DNA from: Flavobacterium sp. CF108
GTDB lineage: Bacteria > Bacteroidota > Bacteroidia > Flavobacteriales > Flavobacteriaceae
Reading direction: 5' to 3'
DNA length: 64,000 nucleotides
Assembly: GCF_900129795.1 (NCBI RefSeq)
Contig: NZ_FQWW01000007.1
Location: 341,374-405,373, forward strand
This document shows positions 24,578-34,358 of this stretch, one piece after another. The notes under the pieces are model-generated. The model saw only the letters and a program-made list of their open reading frames with translations. It made no database searches and was not told the DNA's origin. Numbering within the stretch: position 1 is the first letter of the stretch; each line of letters begins with the position of its first letter. Made by a program: the position numbers and the translations under genes.

Positions 24578-27500
24578 ATGCTTATGAAACGAATATTAGC
24601 AGTGTTAGCAATGGTATTGTTGAGCAGCTTAAGTGCCGCAGCGCAAAACCGATTAATAACAGGCATAGTAACAGATGCAGAGAACAAAGGAATTGTTGCC
24701 GCATCAATCGAGGTTCAAGGAAAACCATTTAGTGCAATTACAGACGCCGAAGGGCGCTTTAGAATGAATGTTCCTGAAGGTAAAGTTACCCTAAACGTAT
24801 CTTCTATAGGGTTTGAGTCAAAGTCAGTAGTACTTCAGGAGAATGAAACAAGAGTTGCTGTTACTTTAACAGAAACTACACAAGAACTTAAAGATGTTGT
24901 AGTAACTTCTTTCGGGGTGAAAAAACAAAAGAAAAGTCTGGGTTATGCCGTTGGAGAACTTAAAGGCGACGACCTGACAAAAAATAAAGAAATTAACTTA
25001 GGAAATGCTTTGCAAGGTAAAATTGCAGGGGTAAACGTTTCTGCGCCGGTTACAGGACCATCTGGTTCAAGCCGTGTTGTTATTCGTGGAGCAACTTCTG
25101 CTTCTGGGCTTAACCAGCCATTGTATGTTGTAGACGGAATTCCAATTGACAATACACAGCAGGGAAATGCAGGAATGTGGGGAGGTGCCGACAAGGGAGA
25201 CGGTATGTCTTCTTTCAATCCAGATGATATTGCTTCTATGTCAGTATTAAAAGGTAGTGCCGCTTCTGCTCTTTACGGGTACAGAGGATCAAATGGTGTT
25301 ATCTTAATTACAACTAAAAAAGGTAAAAACAGAACAGGTGTAGGAGTTGATTTTAGCACAAATTCAACTTTTAATACTCCGGCGAGTCTTTTGAACTGGC
25401 AGGATCAATATGGGTCAGGAGCTCCAAATGCAAGTGGCGTTCCAACAAGATTTACCAATTTGCAGGAACTTAGAGATTCGTACTATTTTGCCTGGGGTGA
25501 CAAATATGACGGAACTCCTTCTCTTGGTTTAGACGGTACAACCAGACCATATAAAGCATACGGAAAAGATAATGTTGAAAATTTCTACAGAACTGGGTAT
25601 TCTTTCAGTAATACTTTAGCATTTTCTGGTGGAAATGAGACAACAAATTTCAGATTGTCATTCGGAAATACTAAAGATGAATCTATCATGCCTGGAACTA
25701 CTTTTGGTAGAAATAACGTGGCTTTGAGTTTAAATTCATCTCCAAATAAAAGAATCACTGTAGAGACAAATGCACAATATATTTCTGAGAAAAGTCATAA
25801 CAGACCTTATTTGAACGATTCACCAAGAAACCCGTCTTTCCCAACTACTTTCATGACACCAGCTACAGATATTAGATGGTTAAGTAATCCATACGATGCA
25901 AACGGCGGTGAAGAAGATTATTTAGGAGCAAACGTATATCATACAAATCCTTACTTTGCTGTAGATTCACCATTAAATGATGATCTTAGAAAGCGTTTTA
26001 TTGGTTCTGCACAAGTAACTTACAATATTACGGATAAGATTTATGCAAAAGGTGTAATTGGAATTGATGATATCAATTATGAATATACTGAAATTGAGCC
26101 AACAGGAATTAATTACAGTCCTGGTGGATCTTATGAAAACAGAATAGAAAACCGTTCAGAAGTAAATGCTTCAGGATATTTAGGATACAAAGGAGATATC
26201 GTTAAAAATCTTTCATTGGATGCCTTTGTAGGAGCAAACCGTCAGGATAACAGATACAGCGGTATCAAAATGAAAGGAAATAATTTCATTGTTCCATTTG
26301 AATATTTCTATGCTAATACACAGCCGGACAGAACTGAAAAATTGTTTTCTGAAAGACAGGTAAACTCTCTTTTTTACTCGGCAGATTTAGGGTATAAAGA
26401 TTTCTTATATCTTAGTTTAACAGGTCGTCAAGATTGGTTTTCAACTTTAAGTATAGAGGATAACAGTATTTTTTACCCTTCTGTAAGTACTAGTTTTATT
26501 TATTCTGAAGTTATTAATTTACCAGAATGGATGTCTTATGGTAAACTTAGAGCAGGATGGGGTAATGTAGGTGGCGGTTTGCAAGAAGCTTATGCCTTAA
26601 CATTGACTTATACTACGCCAGACGGACAAACTGACTCATTAGGACAGCCAATTTTAGGTATTAATGGAGATGTAGTTCCAAACAAATACTTAAAACCTTA
26701 TAATGTAAGTACTATCGAATTTGGTTTTGAAAATACATTCTTTAATAATAGAATAAGTACTGATTTGACATTCTATCAAAAGAAAACTACAAAAGATATC
26801 GCTGATGCAGATATTTCTATGGCTTCTGGTTTCAGAACAACAAAAATCAACGTTGGAGAAATTATGAATAAAGGGGTGGAGTTTGCTATTACAGCAAAAG
26901 CAATTAAAACACCAAATTTTTCATGGACTGTGGGTTATAATTTTGCTTATAACGATAGTGAGGTTGTCAGTCTTTCTGATAAAATTACAACAAAATCATT
27001 AGAAGGAAACAGAGACGGAAGAGCTTCTGTAGTTTTAGAAAAAGGACAGCCTTTTGGTATAATTAAAGCTTATGATTATTTAAGAGATGCAAGCGGAAAT
27101 ATTGTACTTGATACAAATGGTAAATTCATGAGAGGAAATTTAATCACTGCTGGACAAGGTGTTGCACCAACTTCAATGGGATTATCAAATGATTTCTCTT
27201 ATAAAAACTTTACACTTTCGGTTTTTGTTGATGCTAAATTTGGAGGAGAAATCTATTCTGCTACAAACCAGTTAGGAGCTCGTTACGGATTATCTGAAAT
27301 CACACTTCCAGGTCGTGAAGGCGGTGTGGCAGTAAGCGGAAAAGATGTAAACGGAAATGCAGTTAACACAACAGTTTCTGCATACGATTACTGGAGAAGT
27401 TATAGTGATGTAACGTCAAACTTTGTATACGATGCTGATTTTGTGAAACTAAGAGCGATTTCTTTTGCTTACAATTTCCCAAAAATGTTTTTACAAAAAA

Positions 27501-27676
27501 CACCTTTTCAGTCTGTTAGTTTAGCATTTTCTGCTCATAATTTATGGACAATTTATGACAAAGTGCCAAATATTGATCCAGAGTCAAACTACTCTAATAG
27601 TAATGCACAAGGTATGGAGAGAGCTTCAATGCCATTGACAAGAAATTATGGTTTTGCTCTTAATGTCAAATTCTAA
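24578..27676 (+). CDS. SusC/RagA-type TonB-dependent transporter
   Basis: A 1032-residue outer-membrane glycan importer. Signal peptide ending LSAAAQN, CarboxypepD_reg-like domain (about 28-105, TGIVTDAENKGIVAASI), TonB plug beginning VVVTSFGVKKQKKSLGY, then a 22-strand barrel with the LKGSAASALYGYRGSNGVI element and a C-terminal NYGFALNVKF with terminal Phe. It partners with the SusD lipoprotein 11 bases downstream and is the entry gate for mannan oligosaccharides in this locus. A second ATG at 24584 (MKRILAV) could be the true start. Full length, intact. Confidence 0.97.
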   Translation: MLMKRILAVLAMVLLSSLSAAAQNRLITGIVTDAENKGIVAASIEVQGKPFSAITDAEGRFRMNVPEGKVTLNVSSIGFESKSVVLQENETRVAVTLTETTQELKDVVVTSFGVKKQKKSLGYAVGELKGDDLTKNKEINLGNALQGKIAGVNVSAPVTGPSGSSRVVIRGATSASGLNQPLYVVDGIPIDNTQQGNAGMWGGADKGDGMSSFNPDDIASMSVLKGSAASALYGYRGSNGVILITTKKGKNRTGVGVDFSTNSTFNTPASLLNWQDQYGSGAPNASGVPTRFTNLQELRDSYYFAWGDKYDGTPSLGLDGTTRPYKAYGKDNVENFYRTGYSFSNTLAFSGGNETTNFRLSFGNTKDESIMPGTTFGRNNVALSLNSSPNKRITVETNAQYISEKSHNRPYLNDSPRNPSFPTTFMTPATDIRWLSNPYDANGGEEDYLGANVYHTNPYFAVDSPLNDDLRKRFIGSAQVTYNITDKIYAKGVIGIDDINYEYTEIEPTGINYSPGGSYENRIENRSEVNASGYLGYKGDIVKNLSLDAFVGANRQDNRYSGIKMKGNNFIVPFEYFYANTQPDRTEKLFSERQVNSLFYSADLGYKDFLYLSLTGRQDWFSTLSIEDNSIFYPSVSTSFIYSEVINLPEWMSYGKLRAGWGNVGGGLQEAYALTLTYTTPDGQTDSLGQPILGINGDVVPNKYLKPYNVSTIEFGFENTFFNNRISTDLTFYQKKTTKDIADADISMASGFRTTKINVGEIMNKGVEFAITAKAIKTPNFSWTVGYNFAYNDSEVVSLSDKITTKSLEGNRDGRASVVLEKGQPFGIIKAYDYLRDASGNIVLDTNGKFMRGNLITAGQGVAPTSMGLSNDFSYKNFTLSVFVDAKFGGEIYSATNQLGARYGLSEITLPGREGGVAVSGKDVNGNAVNTTVSAYDYWRSYSDVTSNFVYDADFVKLRAISFAYNFPKMFLQKTPFQSVSLAFSAHNLWTIYDKVPNIDPESNYSNSNAQGMERASMPLTRNYGFALNVKF

Positions 27677-27687
27677 TATTTAAAAAG

Positions 27688-29202
27688 ATGAAAAATAGAT
27701 ATATAAAAATATTTTGTGTCGCAATTGTTAGTGTATTGACATTAGCTTCATGTGATAAAGGATTCGAAGAAATGAATAAGAATCCAAATGCTTTAACAGA
27801 TCCGGCTGTAAAATCAATGTTTACACTTGCTGAGATCTATGTTGACGGACAGGATTTTTCTAATACCAGAGGAAATAACTTATACGCAGCGCAAATTGTA
27901 CAACAGTTTTCTTCACTTGGAGGACCAGGTTCTAAGTACACGTATTCTTCTGAATATTCAGCGGCACTTTTTGGAGAAACATACGGAAAAGGATTAAATC
28001 AGATTTTCCAATTATTATCTGTAGTAGACAATACTCCTGAAAATTCAAACATGATTCAGGCATGTAGAATCATGAAAGTTTTCTTGTTCCAAAAATTGAC
28101 AGATACGTATGGTGAAGTTCCTTATTTCGACGCTGGAAAAGGATATAACGGAAACGTTTTTTCTCCAAAATATGATACACAAGAAGCGATCTACAATGAT
28201 CTTTTAAAAGAATTAGATGAAGCAGGAACTGCTTTAGATGCGACTAAACCTTTTGTAGGCAATGCCGATTTGTACTACCAAAGTGATGTAGCAAGATGGA
28301 AAAAATTAGCAAACTCTTTAATGCTTAGAGTAGCGATGCGTTTGTCTAAAGTAAATCCTGCGAAAGCAAAAGAATATGTAGAAAAAGCGTACTCAAAAGG
28401 AGTTTTTACTTCAAACGATGACAGTTTAGTTTTAAAACATGATGCAGGTCCTGCTGGGGTTAAAACAAATCCAATTACTTCTTCATGGGTTAGAAATGAC
28501 TTAAATGGTGGAGAATCAAACATCAAATTCAGTAAAACATTTATCGATTTATTGAAAAATACAAACGATCCACGTTTAAGAATTTATGCAAAACTTGAAG
28601 CAACTGGAGATAACAACCCTGCAAGTCAGCAAGGTTTGGCAAATGATGCTAAAGAATTTCCGGGAGGAGACAAAAAACTTTTCTCAGATCCTAATACATC
28701 AACAGTATTACGTTTAGACGCACCTACATTAATTATGTCTTATGCAGAAGTTCAATTTATATTGGCAGAAGCTTCAGTAAAAGGATGGAGTGTTGGCGGA
28801 TCTGCACAGACTTATTACGACAACGGAGTAAGAGCTGCCATGAACGTTTTAACGATTTTTGGAGATAAAGTACCTGCTGTTACACCTGCAGAATACAACA
28901 TTTACATCACAACGTATCCTTTTAAAACTGCTGGAACAGATGCACAAAAAATCGAGCAGATTATTACTCAAAAATGGATTGTTTTATTGTTCAATGGTTT
29001 TGAAGCATTTTCAGAATACAGAAGAACAGGTTACCCAGTATTAGTTCCGGTTAATGACCCAACAGGAGATACTCAGGGAACTATTCCAAGAAGATTAATT
29101 TATGATCAGTCAGAGCTTGTAACAAACGGGGCTAATTATAGAGAAGCAATTCAACGTCAAGGTTTAGATTTAATGACCACTAGAATCTGGTGGGATAAAT
29201 AA
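27688..29202 (+). CDS. SusD-like surface glycan-binding lipoprotein
   Basis: A 504-residue lipoprotein with signal ending LTLASC (lipidated Cys22), then DKGFEEMNKNPNAL, typical of the SusD-like_2 group. It has TPR-like helical repeats and forms the lid over the SusC barrel on the cell surface. Position directly after susC and before the glycosidases fits a polysaccharide utilisation locus. A clear terminator follows, so susCD form one unit. Confidence 0.95.
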   Translation: MKNRYIKIFCVAIVSVLTLASCDKGFEEMNKNPNALTDPAVKSMFTLAEIYVDGQDFSNTRGNNLYAAQIVQQFSSLGGPGSKYTYSSEYSAALFGETYGKGLNQIFQLLSVVDNTPENSNMIQACRIMKVFLFQKLTDTYGEVPYFDAGKGYNGNVFSPKYDTQEAIYNDLLKELDEAGTALDATKPFVGNADLYYQSDVARWKKLANSLMLRVAMRLSKVNPAKAKEYVEKAYSKGVFTSNDDSLVLKHDAGPAGVKTNPITSSWVRNDLNGGESNIKFSKTFIDLLKNTNDPRLRIYAKLEATGDNNPASQQGLANDAKEFPGGDKKLFSDPNTSTVLRLDAPTLIMSYAEVQFILAEASVKGWSVGGSAQTYYDNGVRAAMNVLTIFGDKVPAVTPAEYNIYITTYPFKTAGTDAQKIEQIITQKWIVLLFNGFEAFSEYRRTGYPVLVPVNDPTGDTQGTIPRRLIYDQSELVTNGANYREAIQRQGLDLMTTRIWWDK

Positions 29203-29224
29203 TTTTTAAATTGGTTGGTTAGTT

Positions 29225-29262
29225 AAAATAAGTCGGGTACTGAGCATGCCCGGCTTATTTTT
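29225..29262 (+). terminator. Terminator after the susCD pair
   Basis: AAAATAAGTCGGG (29225-29237) pairs with CCCGGCTTATTTT (29249-29261), with T in the right arm. It lies 22 bases after the susD stop codon. Confidence 0.75.
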
Positions 29263-29655
29263 AAATCTCTTTATGAATGCGCCAATAACAATCAGTATTA
29301 AACGAGTCTGATTTATTGATTTAAAAACCTTTTTTTTCGCAGCCGCAAAGAGTGCTTCTGCTGAAAAAGATGGGATTGTTTTCAAAAATTAAAAAAATCT
29401 CAGAACAATACAGATGTTTTAAAGTTCATTGATAATCAGAATTAAAATAACTTAATCTGCATCAAATTAAAATAATACATAAGGCAGTAGTAAAGGAAAA
29501 TATTTCTAGTTGTTTTTTGAGTTAATAGCAAAAAAATAAATTCTGAGGAGAAGGAATAACTTTAGTACGTTCAATTCCTTCTCTAAACTGCCAAATGATT
29601 AAATAGTTGTACCTTTTTTAGTAACTTTAAAAGGTATAAAAAGCATTAGAATAAA
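29263..29655. other. Intergenic region before the GH2 gene
   Basis: No gene is supported. It holds an exact 10-bp inverted repeat GAGAAGGAAT/ATTCCTTCTC (29548-29583) that lies just upstream of the GH2 gene and might act as an operator or attenuator. No perfect TAnnTTTG box is seen, though TAACTTTA occurs at 29622-29629. Confidence 0.35.
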
Positions 29656-31644
29656 ATGAATTTTCAAACAAAACTTCTTGGGTTAATCTTCCTTTGTCTT
29701 TCAAATTTTTCATTGACTGCCCTTGCACAAAATGTTGATTTGAAGAACAATTGGAGTTATCGGGAAGAAAAAACACAAAAGTGGTTTCCAGCGACAGTTC
29801 CGGGCGAAATCCATACCGATTTACTGAACAATAAATTAATTCCGGATCCATTTTACAGGGACAACGAAAAAAAGTTATTGTGGATAGAACTTAAAAACTG
29901 GGAATATAAAACCACATTTAAGGCAACAGCAGCAATGCTGAAAAAGAAAAACACAGAATTGGTTTTTGACGGATTAGATACGTATGCATCTGTATACCTA
30001 AATAATCAACTGGTTTTAAAAGCCGATAATATGTTTCGTCAATGGCGTGTTGATGTTAAAAAAGTACTCAAATCTGGCGATAATAATTTAGTTATAGTAT
30101 TTCAATCGGCACAAAATGTTGCTGATTCACTTGCTAAAAAAGATCTGCCATTTAAAATTCCGGACAATCCTCGTGCTTATGTTCGCAAAGCGCAGTATCA
30201 TTTTGGATGGGATTGGGGACCAAAATTCACAACCTGCGGAATATGGAAAATACCTAGACTTGAGGCTTATAACGAAAAAATTCCAGAGAAACCATACGTT
30301 CTTAATCGTAAAATTGAATTAGTACAAGAACCGGATAGTCTTGGCCGATCTTTTTATTTTAAAATAGATGGAAAACCGGTTTATATGAAAGGTGCTAATT
30401 ATATTCCGTCAGATGCATTTCTTTCTCGCGTAACCAAAAAAGAATACGAAAAAGTAATTTTATCTGCCAAAGATGCCAATATGAATATGCTTCGTGTTTG
30501 GGGCGGCGGAATTTATGAAGATGATTATTTCTATGATTTATGCGATAAATACGGCATCAATGTCTGGCAGGATTTTATGTTTGCTGGCACAATGGTTCCC
30601 GGCGATAAAGCATTTTTTGATAATGTAAAAGAAGAAGTACAATATCAGGTAAAACGTCTGCGTCATCATCCAAGTATCGTTTTGTGGTGCGGTAATAACG
30701 AATCAGACGAAGCCTTTAAAAACTGGGGATGGATGAGAAGCATGAAATTGTCAAAACAAGATTCAACCCGTTTGTGGCACGATTACGTTCGTTTATTTCA
30801 GGATAGTATTCCAAAATGGGTTAAAGAAGTCGATGATAAACGTCCGTACTTAAGTTCTTCACCTTTACATCATTGGTCCAAACAAAAAAGTATTACAGAA
30901 GGCGACAGTCATTATTGGGGTTTATGGTGGGGATTAGAAGATATTGAAGCAACACAGAAAAAAACAGGACGATTTGTGAGCGAATATGGAATGTTGTCTA
31001 TGCCGAATTATTCTTCTACAGAAAATTTTACATTGCCGGAAGACCGACATTTATATTCAGATGTAATAAATGCACATCAAAAATCAGGCAAAGGATTTAT
31101 AAAACTGAATTCGTATTTGAACCGATATTTTATCGATTCAACCAAAATAAAAAAGATGAATGTGGAAGATTATACGTATCTGACACAATGTTTACAATAT
31201 TATTCGATAAAAAATATTGTAGGTATTCATCGGTCTAAAGCGCCTTATAATATGGGAACTTTAGTCTGGCAGTTAAACGATTGCTGGCCCGTTGCAAGCT
31301 GGAGCATAACAGATTATGAAAACCGACAGCCAAAAGCGGCCTGGTATGCCATTCGGGAAGCTTACAGAGATGATAAAACGCCAGAAATTGATCTTACACG
31401 CCCAATAGATTTAAAATTAGAAGACCCGAAAATAAGCTGGCAGATAAAAGGAAATAAAGTAATTTTAAAAGCCCAAAAGCAGGCAAAATATGTTTATATT
31501 TCCATGAAAAGATACACCGGAAAATGGAGCGATAATTATATAGATTTAGCCGCCGGAGAAGAGAAAATAATTTCATTTGAAGGGAAAATTGTTAACCCAG
31601 AGATTAAGGTTTTTTCATTATATGAGGTTTTAGGAAGGTACTAA
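29656..31644 (+). CDS. GH2 beta-mannosidase, short form
   Basis: A 662-residue secreted enzyme that removes terminal beta-mannose, such as the core beta-1,4 mannose of N-glycans. Signal peptide ending LTALAQN. N-terminal jelly-roll domain (about 28-205), then a TIM barrel from about 215 to 565. Acid/base Glu349 (in WCGNNESDE) and nucleophile Glu443 (in FVSEYGML) are present. The usual immunoglobulin-like domain II between jelly roll and barrel (about 110 residues) is missing: IPRLEAYNEKIPEKPYVLNRKIELVQE joins them within about 20 residues. The C-terminal part (about 100 residues) is also short. Both key residues remain, so activity is plausible but altered substrate access is likely. Confidence 0.85.
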   Translation: MNFQTKLLGLIFLCLSNFSLTALAQNVDLKNNWSYREEKTQKWFPATVPGEIHTDLLNNKLIPDPFYRDNEKKLLWIELKNWEYKTTFKATAAMLKKKNTELVFDGLDTYASVYLNNQLVLKADNMFRQWRVDVKKVLKSGDNNLVIVFQSAQNVADSLAKKDLPFKIPDNPRAYVRKAQYHFGWDWGPKFTTCGIWKIPRLEAYNEKIPEKPYVLNRKIELVQEPDSLGRSFYFKIDGKPVYMKGANYIPSDAFLSRVTKKEYEKVILSAKDANMNMLRVWGGGIYEDDYFYDLCDKYGINVWQDFMFAGTMVPGDKAFFDNVKEEVQYQVKRLRHHPSIVLWCGNNESDEAFKNWGWMRSMKLSKQDSTRLWHDYVRLFQDSIPKWVKEVDDKRPYLSSSPLHHWSKQKSITEGDSHYWGLWWGLEDIEATQKKTGRFVSEYGMLSMPNYSSTENFTLPEDRHLYSDVINAHQKSGKGFIKLNSYLNRYFIDSTKIKKMNVEDYTYLTQCLQYYSIKNIVGIHRSKAPYNMGTLVWQLNDCWPVASWSITDYENRQPKAAWYAIREAYRDDKTPEIDLTRPIDLKLEDPKISWQIKGNKVILKAQKQAKYVYISMKRYTGKWSDNYIDLAAGEEKIISFEGKIVNPEIKVFSLYEVLGRY

Positions 31645-31935
31645 GATGCTAAGATTCTAAGTTGCTAAGAAAGTGACAAAGTGACAAAGCGACAAAGGTT
31701 TTCCGTAGAGACGCACAGCTGTGCATCTCCGCAAAGAAATTAAAAAACATTCGTGTAAATCCGTTTAATCCGTGTCGTCCGTGGGCTAAACCAATATAAT
31801 AAAAGCGACAAAGATTTTCCGTAGAGGCGCACAGCAGTGCGTCTAACACAAAGAAATTAAAAAAACATTTGCGTCAATCTGTTTAATCCGTTCCATCAGT
31901 GGGCTAAAACAATACGCAATCAAAAATAAAAATAC
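31645..31935. repeat. Tandem 116-bp repeat between GH2 and GH92
   Basis: Two diverged units (31689-31804 and 31805 to about 31914) start GCGACAAAG and share TTTTCCGTAGAG, a GCGCACAGC/ACGCACAGC palindrome and the GTTTAATCCG and GTGGGCTAAA blocks. A TACTAAGATGCTAAG repeat precedes them. A related GTAGAGACGCAC palindrome lies at 63338-63369. No gene is supported here. Confidence 0.7.
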
Positions 31936-34215
31936 ATGAGAATAATATTTAGCGGCTTTTTAGCTTTAAGCCTATTTTTTGCCAATCCAGTAATATCACA
32001 GCATAAAAAGGCAAAACCAACAAAACAACTAAAACAAACGGATATAAATTACACACAATATGTAAATCCGTTGATAGGTTCTGCGGGTCACGGTCACGTA
32101 TTTGTTGGTGCAAATGTTCCGTTTGGAGCTGTGCAGTTAGGGCCAGTAAATGTTTTTGAAGGCTGGGATTGGTGCAGCGGATATAATTATGCGAGTAATA
32201 CAATTTTAGGTTTTACGCATACACACTTAAGCGGAACAGGAATTGGCGATTTAAATGATATTTTGCTTTTGCCAGTTTCAGGAAAAGCAGCACTTACCAA
32301 AGGAACAAAAGAAGACATGACAACTGGTTATGGCTCTTACTTCTCCCATAATAACGAAATTGTTAAACCTGGATATTACAGCGTTTTATTAGATAAATAC
32401 AACATCAAAGCAGAATTAACGGCGAGCGAAAGAGTAGGTTTTCATAAATACACTTTCAACTCAGATGATGATGCTCATGTTTTAGTAGACCTTGCAGACG
32501 GAATTGGTTGGGACAGACCCGTAAAAACCTTTATAAGAAAAGTTGATGAAACTAAAATTGAAGGTTATCGTTATTCAGCAGGCTGGGCGGCAGATCAGCG
32601 TATTTATTTTGCCATGGAATTTTCTGAACCAATTGCAAATATTGCTTTACACGACAGTACCGCAGTAGTAAGAGGTAATGGAGGCGAAGGTTTAAAAATG
32701 AAAGCGGTATTAGATTTTGCAGCCTTAAAAAATAAACAAGTTCTGGTAAAAGTTGGAATATCTCCAGTAAGTTCAGAGAACGCCGCAGCGAATATAAAAG
32801 CCGAGATTCCGAATTGGGATTTTGATAAAACAGCAAAAGAAGCCAATTCAAAATGGAATAAAGAACTTAATAAAATTCAGATAAAAGGAGACGAAAAAAC
32901 AATGAAAGTTTTTTATACTTCCTTGTATCACACCATGTTTGCACCATCAATTTTCAATGATGCCAACGGAGATTATCTGGGAGCAGATAAAAAAGTTTAC
33001 GAAAAAGCGAATTTTACAAACTACACTACTTTTTCACTTTGGGATACGTATCGCGGTCTGCATCCTTTATATACCATTACACAGCCGGAAAAAATTAATG
33101 ATATTGTTAAATCATTTTTGGCAATTTATCAGCAGCAAGGAAGATTACCGGTTTGGCATTTAATGGGTAATGAAACCAACACAATGAACGGAAATCATTC
33201 AATTGCCGTTATTGTTGATGCCTACTTAAAAGGATACCGTGATTATGATACCGAATTAGCTTACGAAGCCATCAAAAAAACAGCCATGCAAACTCGCGAC
33301 GGAATGGATTATGTTCAAAAATTAGAATATATCCCAGCCGATAAAATGCTGGAATCTGTTGGAAATGCTTTGGAATATGCAATTGATGATTACTGCATTG
33401 CACAAATGGCAAAAGCCTTAAATAAAACAGAAGATTACGCTTATTTCACCAAAAGAGCCAATTTATACAAGCTTTATTTTGATAAAGAAACCACTTTCAT
33501 GAGAGGTAAATTAACCAATGGAAAATGGAGAACACCATTTAATCCGCTTTCATCAGCACACCGAAAAGATGATTATGTAGAAGGAAATGCGTGGCAGTAT
33601 ACTTGGTTGGTTCCTCAGGATCCGTATGGTTTAATCGATTTGTTTGGAAGTGAAGAAAGCTTTTTAAACAAACTAGATGCTCTGTTTTTAATAACTGATA
33701 AAGTTGAAGGAGAAGATGTTTCACCAGATATCAGCGGTTTAATTGGACAGTACGCTCATGGAAATGAACCAAATCATCATATTCCGTATTTGTATGCTTT
33801 TGCAGGACAGCCTTGGAAAACAGCAAAATTAATCCGTGAAATTGATGATAAATTCTACTCCACAAAACCAGACGGATTATGCGGTAATGAAGATTTAGGC
33901 CAAATGTCGGCTTGGTATGTTTTATCTTCAATGGGATTTTATTCTGTAAATCCTGCAAACGGAATTTACGTTTTAGGAAGCCCGTTAGTAAATACTGCTG
34001 TTATAAATTATAAAAAAGGAATTTCATTTACCATAAATGCAATTAATAATAGTGCAGATAACATCTATATTCAAAGTGCTGAGTATAACGGACAACCGTA
34101 TACAAAATCATATATCACACAGGAAATGATAGCTCAAGGGGGAGACTTGAAATTATATATGGGAAGCAAACCTTCCTTGACATTTGGAGTAAAGAAAGAG
34201 AATAGACCTAACTGA
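31936..34215 (+). CDS. GH92 alpha-mannosidase, classical (Glu form)
   Basis: A 759-residue secreted exo-alpha-mannosidase. A signal peptide ending VISQH leads to the GH92 fold: an N-terminal beta-sandwich with YVNPLIGSAGHGHVF, then an (alpha/alpha)6 barrel. The conserved HGNEPNHHIPYLY carries the general-acid Glu at residue 611, and the calcium-site region shows LCGNEDLGQMSAWY. It should trim alpha-linked mannose from mannan or N-glycans in the periplasm. It precedes a second GH92 with a different active-site residue. Confidence 0.93.
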   Translation: MRIIFSGFLALSLFFANPVISQHKKAKPTKQLKQTDINYTQYVNPLIGSAGHGHVFVGANVPFGAVQLGPVNVFEGWDWCSGYNYASNTILGFTHTHLSGTGIGDLNDILLLPVSGKAALTKGTKEDMTTGYGSYFSHNNEIVKPGYYSVLLDKYNIKAELTASERVGFHKYTFNSDDDAHVLVDLADGIGWDRPVKTFIRKVDETKIEGYRYSAGWAADQRIYFAMEFSEPIANIALHDSTAVVRGNGGEGLKMKAVLDFAALKNKQVLVKVGISPVSSENAAANIKAEIPNWDFDKTAKEANSKWNKELNKIQIKGDEKTMKVFYTSLYHTMFAPSIFNDANGDYLGADKKVYEKANFTNYTTFSLWDTYRGLHPLYTITQPEKINDIVKSFLAIYQQQGRLPVWHLMGNETNTMNGNHSIAVIVDAYLKGYRDYDTELAYEAIKKTAMQTRDGMDYVQKLEYIPADKMLESVGNALEYAIDDYCIAQMAKALNKTEDYAYFTKRANLYKLYFDKETTFMRGKLTNGKWRTPFNPLSSAHRKDDYVEGNAWQYTWLVPQDPYGLIDLFGSEESFLNKLDALFLITDKVEGEDVSPDISGLIGQYAHGNEPNHHIPYLYAFAGQPWKTAKLIREIDDKFYSTKPDGLCGNEDLGQMSAWYVLSSMGFYSVNPANGIYVLGSPLVNTAVINYKKGISFTINAINNSADNIYIQSAEYNGQPYTKSYITQEMIAQGGDLKLYMGSKPSLTFGVKKENRPN

Positions 34216-34358
34216 TTTTAGATTTAAGAGTTTAGATTTTAGATTTAAGAAGTAAGACCATTCATTTTCCTGCAAGGTTTTAAAAACCTTGTAGGTATAA
34301 ATTTAAAGTTCAGTTTAAAGCCTAAAGCTTAAAGCGTATGGCATAAAAAGTAAAAACT
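34216..34358. other. Spacer with AGATTT and CAAGGTTTT repeats
   Basis: It contains TTTTAGATTT direct repeats (34217-34250) and the palindrome CAAGGTTTTAAAAACCTTG (about 34273-34291). Both occur in similar form between other genes in this window. No gene or clear promoter. Confidence 0.5.

Noticed and set aside
32552..32851. Antisense frames within the first GH92 gene
   Set aside because: They are reverse-frame shadows of a long coding gene.
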